DNA from: an uncultured Cyanobium sp.
Lineage (GTDB): Bacteria > Cyanobacteriota > Cyanobacteriia > PCC-6307 > Cyanobiaceae
Direction: 5' to 3'
Assembly: GCA_937919075.1 (NCBI GenBank)
Contig: CALFOF010000287.1
Coordinates: 1-5,455 of the forward strand
DNA length: 5,455 bases
Shown here: positions 1-5,455 of the stretch, piece after piece
Numbering within the stretch: the stretch's first letter is position 1
How the letters are laid out: each line of letters starts with the position of its first letter
The notes under the pieces: model-generated
What the model was told of the DNA's origin: nothing
Database searches by the model: none
The model's input: the letters and a program-made list of their open reading frames with translations, nothing else
Program-made: the position numbers and the translations under genes

Positions 1-1014
1 CAGGCAGGCCGCCAGCAGCGTCAGCGCCAAGGTGCCGCCCACGAGCGCCGGCCAGGGCAGGGCCAGCACGCTGGGCCAGTCGTTCTGCAGCGGCGGCAGC
101 GGCTGCCAGGTGAGCAGGGCCTGGGGCTGCACGCCAAGGGCGTGGCCCAGCAGCAGCGAGAGCGGCAGCAAGGCCAGCAGCACCAGCAGCATCTCCCGCG
201 CCCGCAACCCCACCGACGGCTGCTGCAGGCCAAAGCGCACGGGCATCAGCCAGCGGCGCCGCAGGCCGCCCAGGCCGGCCTCCAGGCTCAACATCACGGC
301 GAGCAGCAGCCACAGGCCGGTCCAGAGCTCGTGGAAGGCGAGCGACTGCATGGTGAGCTTCAGCTCGGTGCCGAGGCCGCCGAGGCCGAACACCCCCAGC
401 AAGGTGGCGCTGCGCAGGGCGCACTCCAGCCGGTAGCCGCCATAGCTCAGCACCCCCGGCAGCAGGGCGGGGCCGAGCGCCGTGAGCAACGCGGCCGGTG
501 CCGGCGCCCCCCCGGCCCGCAGGGCCTCCACATTGGTGGTGGGCAACGCATCGAGCAGATCACTGATCACCCGCGCCACCAAGGCCGCGTAGGGGATCAC
601 GATCGCCAGCACGGCCACGGCCGGCTGCAGCCCCATCAGCTGCAGCAGCAGCAGCCCCCAGATCAGTTCATGGATCGAGCGGGGGATGGCCAGCAGGCGG
701 CGGATGCAGGTGGCCGGCACGGTGCTGCCGGTGAGGCTGGCCCACACGGTGCGGGAGCTGGCCACGCCCAGCAGCAGGCCGAGCACCAGGCTCACCGCCC
801 AGCCCAGCAGCGCCATCGCCACGGTCACCAGCAGCCCAGCGGCCACCGAGCGCAGCACCACGGGCTCCAGCGACGGCGTGAACGCCGCAGAGGCGAACTG
901 GCCGATCAGTTCCCAGCCACCGCCATGGCTGAGGCCCGGCAGCAGCAGCGCCAGCGGCAGCAGCACCAGGGCCGGCAGCAGCACCAGCAACGGCGGCGCA
1001 GCCCTCAGCTGCAC
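1..1014 (-). CDS. phnE: PhnE-type ABC transporter permease, tandem (two-domain) form, 3' end outside window
   Basis: Inner-membrane permease of a PhnCDE-type importer, which carries the oxyanion delivered by the binding protein across the membrane. I translated 338 residues without a stop; the C-terminus lies beyond position 1. The chosen start is a GTG at 1014-1012, overlapping the ATPase stop by 10 nt, with GAAGG at 1028-1024 about 9 nt upstream; there is no in-frame ATG nearby. Residues 5-27 are a hydrophobic helix, and further membrane segments lie around 54-85, 115-150 and 230-248. The stretch RSIHELIWG (112-120) is typical of PhnE, and NVEALRAGGA (161-170) followed by a proline near 186 is the EAA-type coupling loop that contacts the ATPase. 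After a basic linker (RRRW, 252-255) a new hydrophobic segment (275-293) and another (322-338) begin, so a second permease copy seems to be fused, as in the roughly 500-residue PhnE of some cyanobacteria (recalled, not checked). The substrate is discussed under the binding protein. Confidence 0.85.
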   Translation of the reverse strand, partial: MQLRAAPPLLVLLPALVLLPLALLLPGLSHGGGWELIGQFASAAFTPSLEPVVLRSVAAGLLVTVAMALLGWAVSLVLGLLLGVASSRTVWASLTGSTVPATCIRRLLAIPRSIHELIWGLLLLQLMGLQPAVAVLAIVIPYAALVARVISDLLDALPTTNVEALRAGGAPAPAALLTALGPALLPGVLSYGGYRLECALRSATLLGVFGLGGLGTELKLTMQSLAFHELWTGLWLLLAVMLSLEAGLGGLRRRWLMPVRFGLQQPSVGLRAREMLLVLLALLPLSLLLGHALGVQPQALLTWQPLPPLQNDWPSVLALPWPALVGGTLALTLLAACL

Positions 1015-1754
1015 GGCAGCGTGCCTTCGTAGAGGTCGTGCAGCAGCGCCCGGTGCACTCCTGCGATCGGCCCGTCGAACACCAGCCGGCCCTGCCGCAG
1101 GCCGATCGCCCGATCGAAGCCCTCCAGCAGATCGGGGCGGTGCAGGCTGAGCAGCAGGGCGCGCGGCGGCAGCGCCTGCCGCAGCAGCAGGGCCAGCAGC
1201 TCCGCCGCCAGGCGCGGATCAAGGCTGGCCAGGGGTTCATCGGCCAGCAGCAGCACCGGGTCCTGGCGCAACAACCGCGCCATCGCCACCCGCTGGCGCT
1301 GGCCGCCGGAGAGGGCCGACACCGGCCGTTCCAGCAGATGCGGCTCCAGGTCCATCGTCGCCATCGCCTGGCGGCAGGCATCGGTTTCGAGCGGCAGCAG
1401 CAGGTTGAGCAGGGCCTTCGGCCAACCCCAGACCGCCAGCCGCGCCGCATTGAGGTTCTGCTGCACGCTGAGCTCTTCCACCAGGCGCAGGTCCTGCCAG
1501 AGGGTGCCGATGCGGGCTTGCTGCAGGCGGCGGCCCCGCCGTGAGCGGGCCGGCGACCTGCCCTCCCACAGCACCTCGCCCTGCTGCGGTGGCAGCAGCC
1601 CATTGGCCACCGCCAGCAGGGTGCTCTTGCCGGCGCCGCTGGCCCCGAGCAAGGCCACCCGCTCGCCTTGGCGGATAGTGAGGTCAATGCCCTCCAGCCG
1701 CGGCCGCGGCTGGGCCGGCACCGTGATGCCGCGCAGTTCAAGCACCGGATTCAT
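1005..1754 (-). CDS. phnC: PhnC-type ABC transporter ATP-binding protein
   Basis: Cytoplasmic ATPase subunit that powers the PhnE-type permease. It has 249 residues, about the usual PhnC length. Motifs seen in order are Walker A GASGAGKST (37-45), Q-loop Gln87 in GTLWQDLRL, ABC signature LSGGQ (148-152), Walker B VLLLADE (167-173), D-loop ASLD (176-179) and the switch histidine His205 in SLHRPDLL. SLH followed by xxDL is characteristic of PhnC. All catalytic elements look intact. The ATG at 1754 is preferred over upstream in-frame codons (reading back to 1847) because it gives the canonical N-terminus MNPVLELRGI and sits 5 nt after GGAGG. It lies 10 nt behind the binding-protein stop and overlaps the permease start by 10 nt, so the three genes almost certainly form one operon with coupled translation. 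The ABC ATPase call is near certain; the substrate class is inferred from context. Confidence 0.93.
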   Translation of the reverse strand: MNPVLELRGITVPAQPRPRLEGIDLTIRQGERVALLGASGAGKSTLLAVANGLLPPQQGEVLWEGRSPARSRRGRRLQQARIGTLWQDLRLVEELSVQQNLNAARLAVWGWPKALLNLLLPLETDACRQAMATMDLEPHLLERPVSALSGGQRQRVAMARLLRQDPVLLLADEPLASLDPRLAAELLALLLRQALPPRALLLSLHRPDLLEGFDRAIGLRQGRLVFDGPIAGVHRALLHDLYEGTLPCS

Positions 1755-1759
1755 CGGTG

Positions 1760-1764
1760 CCTCC
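1760..1764 (-). promoter_or_regulatory. Shine-Dalgarno site of the phnC-like gene
   Basis: On the minus strand the 10-nt gap after the binding-protein TGA reads GGAGGCACCG and is followed by ATG. GGAGG ends 5 nt before the start codon, a near-ideal spacing. It fixes the phnC start at 1754 and is the strongest ribosome-binding site seen in the window. Confidence 0.75.
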
Positions 1765-2706
1765 TCAGCGAATCTTGCCGATCTGACGGCCCACCTGCTC
1801 GATGCTGCTGTAGGCCTCCGCATTGGCGGGGATGAACCGCTGGGCACCGAAAAGGGCCAGAACCTCCTTCTGCCGGGGATTGGTGGCGCGCCAGCTGAGG
1901 ATCGCCGTCTTCATCCGGGCGGTGAAGCCCTTGCCGAAGCGCTTGTCGAGATCGGGCTGGGCGATCCAGTGGTAGTTGGGGTAGCCGGGGGTTTTCCAGA
2001 TCTGCACCACCTTGGCGCGGCTGACCTTGCCCTCACTGAGGCTGCTGCGCCAGACCTCTTCGCTGACGGCGCCAGCCTGATAGGCGCCGCTCTGCACCAG
2101 GGCGATGACGGTGTCATGGCTGCCGCTGAAACCGGGGGCGCCGCCGGCGAAGTCGCTGAGCTTGACCCCGGCCTGGCCCAGGTAGTACTGGGGCATCAGG
2201 CGGCCGGAGGTGGAGCTCTCCGAAGCGAAGGTGAAACGCTTGCCCTTCAGCTCGCTCAGCCCCTTCACGTTGGTGATCGGCTTGAGGCCGCTGCGGGTGT
2301 TGGCGATGAAGACGCTCTGGAACGACGCGTCGATGTCGCGCTGGGCGATCACCTGGGCGCCGGGCTTCTGCAAGCGCGCCTGCACCCCTGTGAGACTGCC
2401 GAACCAGACCAGATCCAGACCACCGGTGCGAAACGCGGTGACGGCGGCGGCATAGTTCACCACCGGCACGTACACCACCTTCACGCCCAGCTGGCGGCTG
2501 AGTTCATTGGCCACCAGCGGGTAGAGCCGGTTGAGCAGCTCGGGCTTCTGGTCGGGGATCGCACCGATGCGCAGCACCTTGGTGTTCTGCTGCGCCTTCG
2601 CCTCGCCCAGCAACGACGGCAGGGGGCCGGCGGCGGGGGCCAGGGCCGGCAGCAAGGCCAGGGACAGGCCCGCCAGCACAGCAGTGGCACGGATGCGGAA
2701 CGTCAT
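1765..2706 (-). CDS. PhnD-family periplasmic binding protein, putative selenium oxyanion (selenate/selenite) ABC transporter
   Basis: Periplasmic solute-binding protein and first gene of the transporter operon; 313 residues. The start at 2706 gives a clear signal peptide: basic n-region MTFRIR, hydrophobic core (about 8-22), and a small-residue region with possible cleavage near Ala26/Gly27. An earlier in-frame start at 2778 would bury this signal. PhnD hallmarks seen are YAAAVTAFRTGGLDLVWFG (85-103), the anion-binding-like S-T-S motif (165-167), GSHDTV (195-200) and AGAVSEEVW (211-219). Where phosphonate-binding members usually read WFGPLSY, this protein reads WFGSLTGVQAR, followed by IAQRDIDASFQSVFIAN (120-136). 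From memory, that pattern belongs to the PhnD-like family annotated as putative selenate binding proteins. Lying head-to-head with mnmH and near selD agrees with selenium import. Phosphonate, phosphite or phosphate remain alternatives. No clear Shine-Dalgarno precedes the ATG (CCTTTCCATCG). PhnD-family membership is firm; the ligand is inferred. Confidence 0.9.
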   Translation of the reverse strand: MTFRIRATAVLAGLSLALLPALAPAAGPLPSLLGEAKAQQNTKVLRIGAIPDQKPELLNRLYPLVANELSRQLGVKVVYVPVVNYAAAVTAFRTGGLDLVWFGSLTGVQARLQKPGAQVIAQRDIDASFQSVFIANTRSGLKPITNVKGLSELKGKRFTFASESSTSGRLMPQYYLGQAGVKLSDFAGGAPGFSGSHDTVIALVQSGAYQAGAVSEEVWRSSLSEGKVSRAKVVQIWKTPGYPNYHWIAQPDLDKRFGKGFTARMKTAILSWRATNPRQKEVLALFGAQRFIPANAEAYSSIEQVGRQIGKIR

Positions 2707-2906
2707 CGATGGAAAGGGATCGGTGGGGAAGAATCGGGGAACGGCACGGGTGAGGCCAAGGCCTGCGACTCGGCTCACAGGGAGCTCGATGCGCCGCTGT
2801 GAAAAGAGGTACGAGCAGTTAACAGCTCAGCTGCACGAGGAACACCCCATCGTGCTGCAGGTGGAGCCGTGCAAGGAGCGCCGCCGCAGGCCGGCCTGGG
2901 GCCACT
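2707..2906. promoter_or_regulatory. Divergent intergenic region between transporter operon and mnmH
   Basis: These 200 nt separate two divergently transcribed units and must hold at least the promoter of the transporter operon and probably that of mnmH. The middle (about 2798-2828) is richer in A and T than the surroundings, as expected near promoters. I see no convincing -35/-10 pair on either strand, no tRNA-like or riboswitch-like fold I can defend, and no small gene with a plausible start and ribosome-binding site. Confidence 0.45.
2813..2828. promoter_or_regulatory. 16-bp quasi-palindrome, candidate operator
   Basis: The sequence GAGCAGTTAACAGCTC is an inverted repeat with 7 of 8 base-pair positions symmetric (GAGC-n-GTTAAC-n-GCTC), centred on GTTAAC. 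It lies in the AT-richer middle of the divergent region, 107 nt upstream of the binding-protein ATG and 79 nt upstream of the outer mnmH ATG. Size and symmetry would fit a dimeric regulator acting on both units. Only one copy is visible and no regulator gene is present, so operator function is a guess. Confidence 0.25.
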
Positions 2907-3956
2907 ATGGCGCTCACGACGTCGTGCACCGGATTGGCAATGGTGGTGCCCCAGCCGATCGAGCTCTTCCTGCAGGAAACGGGGCCGCTGCTGGATGTAC
3001 GCACCCCGGCGGAATTCGCCCAGGGCCACATCCCCGGCGCCGTCAACCTGCCGCTGTTCAGCGATGCCGAACGGGCCGAAGTGGGCACGCTCTACAAGCA
3101 GCAGGGGCGGCAGGCGGCCGTGCTGCACGGCCTGGCGGTGGTGGGCCCCCGTCTGAATGCCCTGGCGGCGGATCTGGCCGCCTGCGGCGCCAGCGCTGGG
3201 GGGGCGCCGCTGCGGCTCACCTGCTGGCGGGGGGGCATGCGCTCCGGCAGCGTGGCCCTGCTGGCCGACAGCCTGGAGCTGCCGGTGCGCGTGCTGCATG
3301 GCGGCTACAAGAGTTACCGGCGCTGGGCGCTGGAGCTGTTTGAGCGGCCCTGGCCGCTGCGCTTGCTGGGGGGCCGCACCGGCTGCGGCAAAACCGAACT
3401 GCTGCTGGCCCTGCAGCAGCGCGGCACCGCCGTGGTGGATCTCGAAGGTCTCGCCAATCACCGCGGCAGCAGCTTCGGCGGGCTGGGGCAGCCGCAGCAA
3501 CCCAGCACGGAGCACTACGAAAACCTGCTGGCCAGCGCCTTGCGGGCGCTGGAGGGGGCGGCGGCGATCTGGCTGGAGGCGGAGAGCGCCATGGTGGGGC
3601 GCTGCCGCATCCCGGCCGGCCTCTGGCGTCAGATGAAAGCGGCGCCGGTGCTGGAGGTGCAGCGGCCGCTGGAACAGCGGCTGGCCCACCTGGTGGCGAT
3701 CTATGGCCAGCAGGATCCCGACGCCGTGGCGGAAGCCACCCGTCGCATCGCCAAGCGGCTGGGCCCCCAGCGCACGGCCAGTGCCCTGGAGGCGATCGCC
3801 AACGGGGAGGCGGCCGAAGCCTGCCGGCAGATGCTCGAGTACTACGACCGCTGCTACGACCACGACCTCAACGGTCGTTGCGTCGCCGCCGTGGAACTGG
3901 GGGAGCAGAGCCCGGAGCAGGCCGCTGCCCACCTGCTGGCCAGCGGGCTGGCCTAA
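2907..3956 (+). CDS. mnmH: tRNA 2-selenouridine synthase (MnmH/SelU/YbbB)
   Basis: Cytoplasmic enzyme that replaces sulfur with selenium in 2-thiouridine at wobble position 34 of certain tRNAs, through a geranylated intermediate, using selenophosphate from SelD. It has 349 residues from the ATG at 2907, or 338 from the in-frame ATG at 2940; E. coli YbbB is 364. The 2940 start (MVVPQPIELF) fits the family N-terminus better, and neither start has a strong ribosome-binding site. Numbering from 2907, residues 13-145 are a rhodanese domain: LLDVRTPAEFAQGHIPGA (28-45) and the active-site loop CWRGGMRS (106-113) with catalytic Cys106. The second half is a P-loop domain with Walker A GGRTGCGKT (155-163), the family motif DLEGLANHRGSSFG (178-191), WLEAES (222-227) and a C-terminal YYDRCYDH (312-319). 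All key residues are present. It diverges from the transporter operon and converges on selD with a 4-nt overlap. Confidence 0.95.
   Translation: MALTTSCTGLAMVVPQPIELFLQETGPLLDVRTPAEFAQGHIPGAVNLPLFSDAERAEVGTLYKQQGRQAAVLHGLAVVGPRLNALAADLAACGASAGGAPLRLTCWRGGMRSGSVALLADSLELPVRVLHGGYKSYRRWALELFERPWPLRLLGGRTGCGKTELLLALQQRGTAVVDLEGLANHRGSSFGGLGQPQQPSTEHYENLLASALRALEGAAAIWLEAESAMVGRCRIPAGLWRQMKAAPVLEVQRPLEQRLAHLVAIYGQQDPDAVAEATRRIAKRLGPQRTASALEAIANGEAAEACRQMLEYYDRCYDHDLNGRCVAAVELGEQSPEQAAAHLLASGLA
3792..3799. repeat. HIP1 octamer
   Basis: GCGATCGC, inside the extended palindrome GGCGATCGCC, lies within mnmH. HIP1 is strongly over-represented in many cyanobacterial genomes, so it weakly supports a cyanobacterial origin. 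This is the only exact copy I found in the window; several near matches containing CGATCG occur elsewhere (for example around 1072, 1103 and 5098). One octamer can arise by chance in GC-rich DNA. Confidence 0.4.
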
Positions 3957-3965
3957 GCCAGCACC
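3945..3965. terminator. Hairpin over the converging stop codons, possible bidirectional terminator
   Basis: GCTGGC-CTAA-GCCAGC (3947-3962) is a perfect 6-bp GC-rich stem with a 4-nt loop. The loop CTAA contains the mnmH stop TAA on the plus strand and the selD stop TAG on the minus strand. With A3963 bulged, two more G-C pairs extend the stem (3945-3946 with 3964-3965). Being symmetric it would form in both transcripts. No T tract follows on either strand, so a classical Rho-independent terminator is not established. An alternative hairpin, GGCCAG-CGGG-CTGGCC (3938-3953), overlaps and competes with it. Confidence 0.4.
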
Positions 3966-5455
3966 CGGCCGATCAGGGCGGCGCCGCTGAAGCCGGCCGC
4001 CCGTAGATCCTGCAGGGCGGCAGCGGCGTTGGCAGCCGGCAGCGCCGCCAGCAGCGGGCCGCAGGTCTGGGGATCGATCAACAGGGCCCGGTGGGCGGCC
4101 TCAGGGCCGTGCGGGCGGGGCCCGGCCAAATGCACCGCACCCTCCAGCAGGGCCAGGGCGGCGGCGTTGGCGGGGGCCAGGCTGCTGGCCACACCAGCAG
4201 CCAGCAGCTCCAGGGCGCCGGGCAGCGCCGGCACGGCGGCCCAGTTGAGGGCGACGCGCAGCGGCGGGCTGGCGGCGAGCATCTCGCCGAGGTGGCCGAG
4301 CAGCCCGAAGCCGGTCACATCGGTGCAGGCCCGGCAGCCGTGGCGCGCCAGCAGCGGCAGCAGCGGCGCCTGGCTCTGCTGCAGCACCACCAGCGCCTGC
4401 TCGATCCAGGCGGGATCGGCGGCCGCCGCCATCGCCGCCGCAAACAGCACGCCACTGCCCAGCGGGCGGCTGAGCAGCAGCACATCGCCCGGCTGGAGCG
4501 GGCCCTTGCGCCAGAACTGCGGCGGCGCCACCCGGCCGTTGACCGTGAGCGCCAGGCTCAGGCCAGCGCCATCGCGGGCCTCCAGGGTGTGCCCGCCCAG
4601 CAGCACGGCGCCCTGCGGTTCCAGCACGGAACAGACCCCCGCCAGGGTCTGCAGCAGCAGCTCCTCCTGCACGGCGGTGGCTGCCGCTGGCAAGGTCACC
4701 AGCGCCTGGGCGCTCTCCACCGGCGCCCCGCAGGCCCAGAGGTCGCTGCAGGCATGCAGGGTGGTGAGGCGGGCGTTGAGCCAGGGGTCGTCCACGAGGG
4801 CCGGGAAGCCATCAACGCTCTGCAGCAACAAGGAGCCGTCATCGAGCCGGGCCACCACGGCGGCGTCCTCAGCGGGGGCGCGCGTGAAGGGAGCAGTGGA
4901 ATCGCGCCTGCCGGTGGCCTGAGCGGCGAGCCTTCCCAGCGCTGCCTGCAGCGGGGCGGCGGGCAGCTTGGCGGCGCAGCCGCGGCAGGGCATGGGCTCC
5001 GGCGCGCCGGCGGCGCCCATCGGCTGCAGGGCGGTGAAGCGGTCCATGAAGGCCTGGTCGATGGCGTGCTTCCAGCGCCACAGCCAGCGATACGGGCCGA
5101 TCGCCAGCGGCCCGAACAGGGCGAGCGCCCGCGGGCCGCCCGGGTGCCAGCCGCCATCGCCGAGCAGTTGCAGGGCGTAGGGCTGGGGCCGCCAGGGCCG
5201 CAGGGGGTGGCCGGGGGCATCGATGCTGCGTTTGAGGTTGGTTGCCAGCACCGGCGCGGCCCGCACCGCCCAGACCCCCGACGGAGGACGGGGCCGGCCC
5301 TCGATCAAGCCGCAGTCACCGCAGGCGAACAGGCCAGGGTGGCCCACCACCTCCAGGCAGGAGGTAGTGCGCACACGGCCGCTGCCGGGATCGACCGGCA
5401 GGCCGGCAGCAGCCAGCCAGGCGGGCGCCAGGCTGCCGGTGCAGGCCAGGTCAGC
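3953..5455 (-). CDS. selD: Selenide, water dikinase SelD fused to an N-terminal FAD/NAD(P)H oxidoreductase domain, 5' end outside window
   Basis: SelD makes selenophosphate (with AMP and phosphate) from selenide and ATP, the selenium donor for MnmH. 500 residues are visible; the frame stays open to the right edge, so the GTG at 5374 is internal and the true start lies outside. Visible residues 1-95 are the end of an NDH-2-like flavoprotein, including HPGLFACGDCG (39-49) with the FAD-contacting GD pair; a linker follows to about 150. The SelD part begins at MPCRGCAAKL: Cys160 and Lys163 match the catalytic Cys17 and Lys20 of E. coli SelD, while the Cys19 position is Ala. Other SelD motifs are EDAAVV (196-201), SVDGFPALVDDPW (213-225), HACSDLWACGA (234-244), GGHTLEA (287-293), TDVTGFGLLGHL (378-389) and LIDPQTCGPLL (459-469). 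Such fusions are known in cyanobacteria; the flavoprotein may help supply reduced selenium, which is unproven. The gene converges on mnmH with overlapping stops, so the two are not co-transcribed. Confidence 0.95.
   Translation of the reverse strand, partial: ADLACTGSLAPAWLAAAGLPVDPGSGRVRTTSCLEVVGHPGLFACGDCGLIEGRPRPPSGVWAVRAAPVLATNLKRSIDAPGHPLRPWRPQPYALQLLGDGGWHPGGPRALALFGPLAIGPYRWLWRWKHAIDQAFMDRFTALQPMGAAGAPEPMPCRGCAAKLPAAPLQAALGRLAAQATGRRDSTAPFTRAPAEDAAVVARLDDGSLLLQSVDGFPALVDDPWLNARLTTLHACSDLWACGAPVESAQALVTLPAAATAVQEELLLQTLAGVCSVLEPQGAVLLGGHTLEARDGAGLSLALTVNGRVAPPQFWRKGPLQPGDVLLLSRPLGSGVLFAAAMAAAADPAWIEQALVVLQQSQAPLLPLLARHGCRACTDVTGFGLLGHLGEMLAASPPLRVALNWAAVPALPGALELLAAGVASSLAPANAAALALLEGAVHLAGPRPHGPEAAHRALLIDPQTCGPLLAALPAANAAAALQDLRAAGFSGAALIGRVLA

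Noticed and set aside
142..1032. Long plus-strand open frame of 296 codons rich in Gln, His, Arg and Ala
   Set aside because: It is antisense to the permease. The composition (repeated Gln/His/Arg) is what leucine-rich CTG/GCC codons give when read on the opposite strand, and no domain is recognisable.
120..1260. Runs of CAG/CAGCAG resembling trinucleotide repeats in the permease and ATPase region
   Set aside because: On the coding strand these are CTG leucine codons in membrane helices and Leu-rich segments; the runs are short and irregular and not a true repeat array.
668..1741. Minus-strand open frame of 357 codons across the ATPase and permease
   Set aside because: It is in another frame than both genes, is dominated by Arg, Cys, Ala and Gly, and lacks every motif present in the true frames; a GC-rich shadow.
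1405..2802. Plus-strand open frame of 465 codons opposite the binding protein and ATPase
   Set aside because: The minus-strand frames show a signal peptide, PhnD motifs and a full ABC ATPase motif set. The plus-strand product has no recognisable domain and its length is explained by high GC.
2707..2906. Search for tRNA-Sec, SECIS-like or riboswitch structure in the divergent region
   Set aside because: No cloverleaf, long stem or recognisable riboswitch core was found by eye. A covariance-model search would be needed to exclude one firmly.
2967..2978. Perfect 12-bp palindrome TTCCTGCAGGAA near the start of mnmH
   Set aside because: It lies inside the coding sequence (Phe-Leu-Gln-Glu) and is a single copy. 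A regulatory role cannot be supported over chance.
2775..3932. Minus-strand open frame of 385 codons opposite mnmH
   Set aside because: mnmH on the plus strand has rhodanese and P-loop motifs; the antisense product is low-complexity and its start has no support.

Overview
The window looks like a GC-rich chromosome segment from a picocyanobacterium of the Synechococcus/Cyanobium type. This rests on the very high GC content, a SelD fused to an NADH-dehydrogenase-like flavoprotein (an arrangement known from cyanobacteria), a PhnE permease that appears to be a double-length tandem form, and one exact HIP1 octamer (GCGATCGC). The taxonomic call is inference; no rRNA or other marker gene is present.

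Layout from left to right: positions 1-2706 hold a three-gene ABC transporter operon on the minus strand, in transcription order phnD-like (binding protein, 2706-1765), phnC-like (ATPase, 1754-1005) and phnE-like (permease, 1014 to beyond position 1, truncated by the window edge). The genes are tightly packed: a 10-nt gap holding GGAGG, then a 10-nt overlap. Positions 2707-2906 are a 200-nt divergent intergenic region with a 16-bp quasi-palindrome. Positions 2907-3956 hold mnmH/selU (tRNA 2-selenouridine synthase) on the plus strand. Positions 3953-5455 hold selD (selenide, water dikinase) on the minus strand, with the C-terminal end of an FAD/NAD(P)H oxidoreductase domain fused in front of it and running off the right edge. 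mnmH and selD converge and overlap by 4 nt at their stop codons.

Read together, this is a selenium-utilisation locus. SelD makes selenophosphate from selenide and ATP, and MnmH uses selenophosphate to convert the 2-thiouridine at the tRNA wobble position to 2-selenouridine. The adjacent PhnD/PhnC/PhnE-type importer would by homology be called a phosphonate/phosphite transporter. Its binding protein, however, resembles the branch described as putative selenate-binding proteins, and its position beside mnmH and selD makes selenium oxyanion import the best hypothesis. The substrate is inferred and is not shown by the sequence. No SelA, SelB or tRNA-Sec is present in the window, so the visible use of selenophosphate is tRNA modification only.
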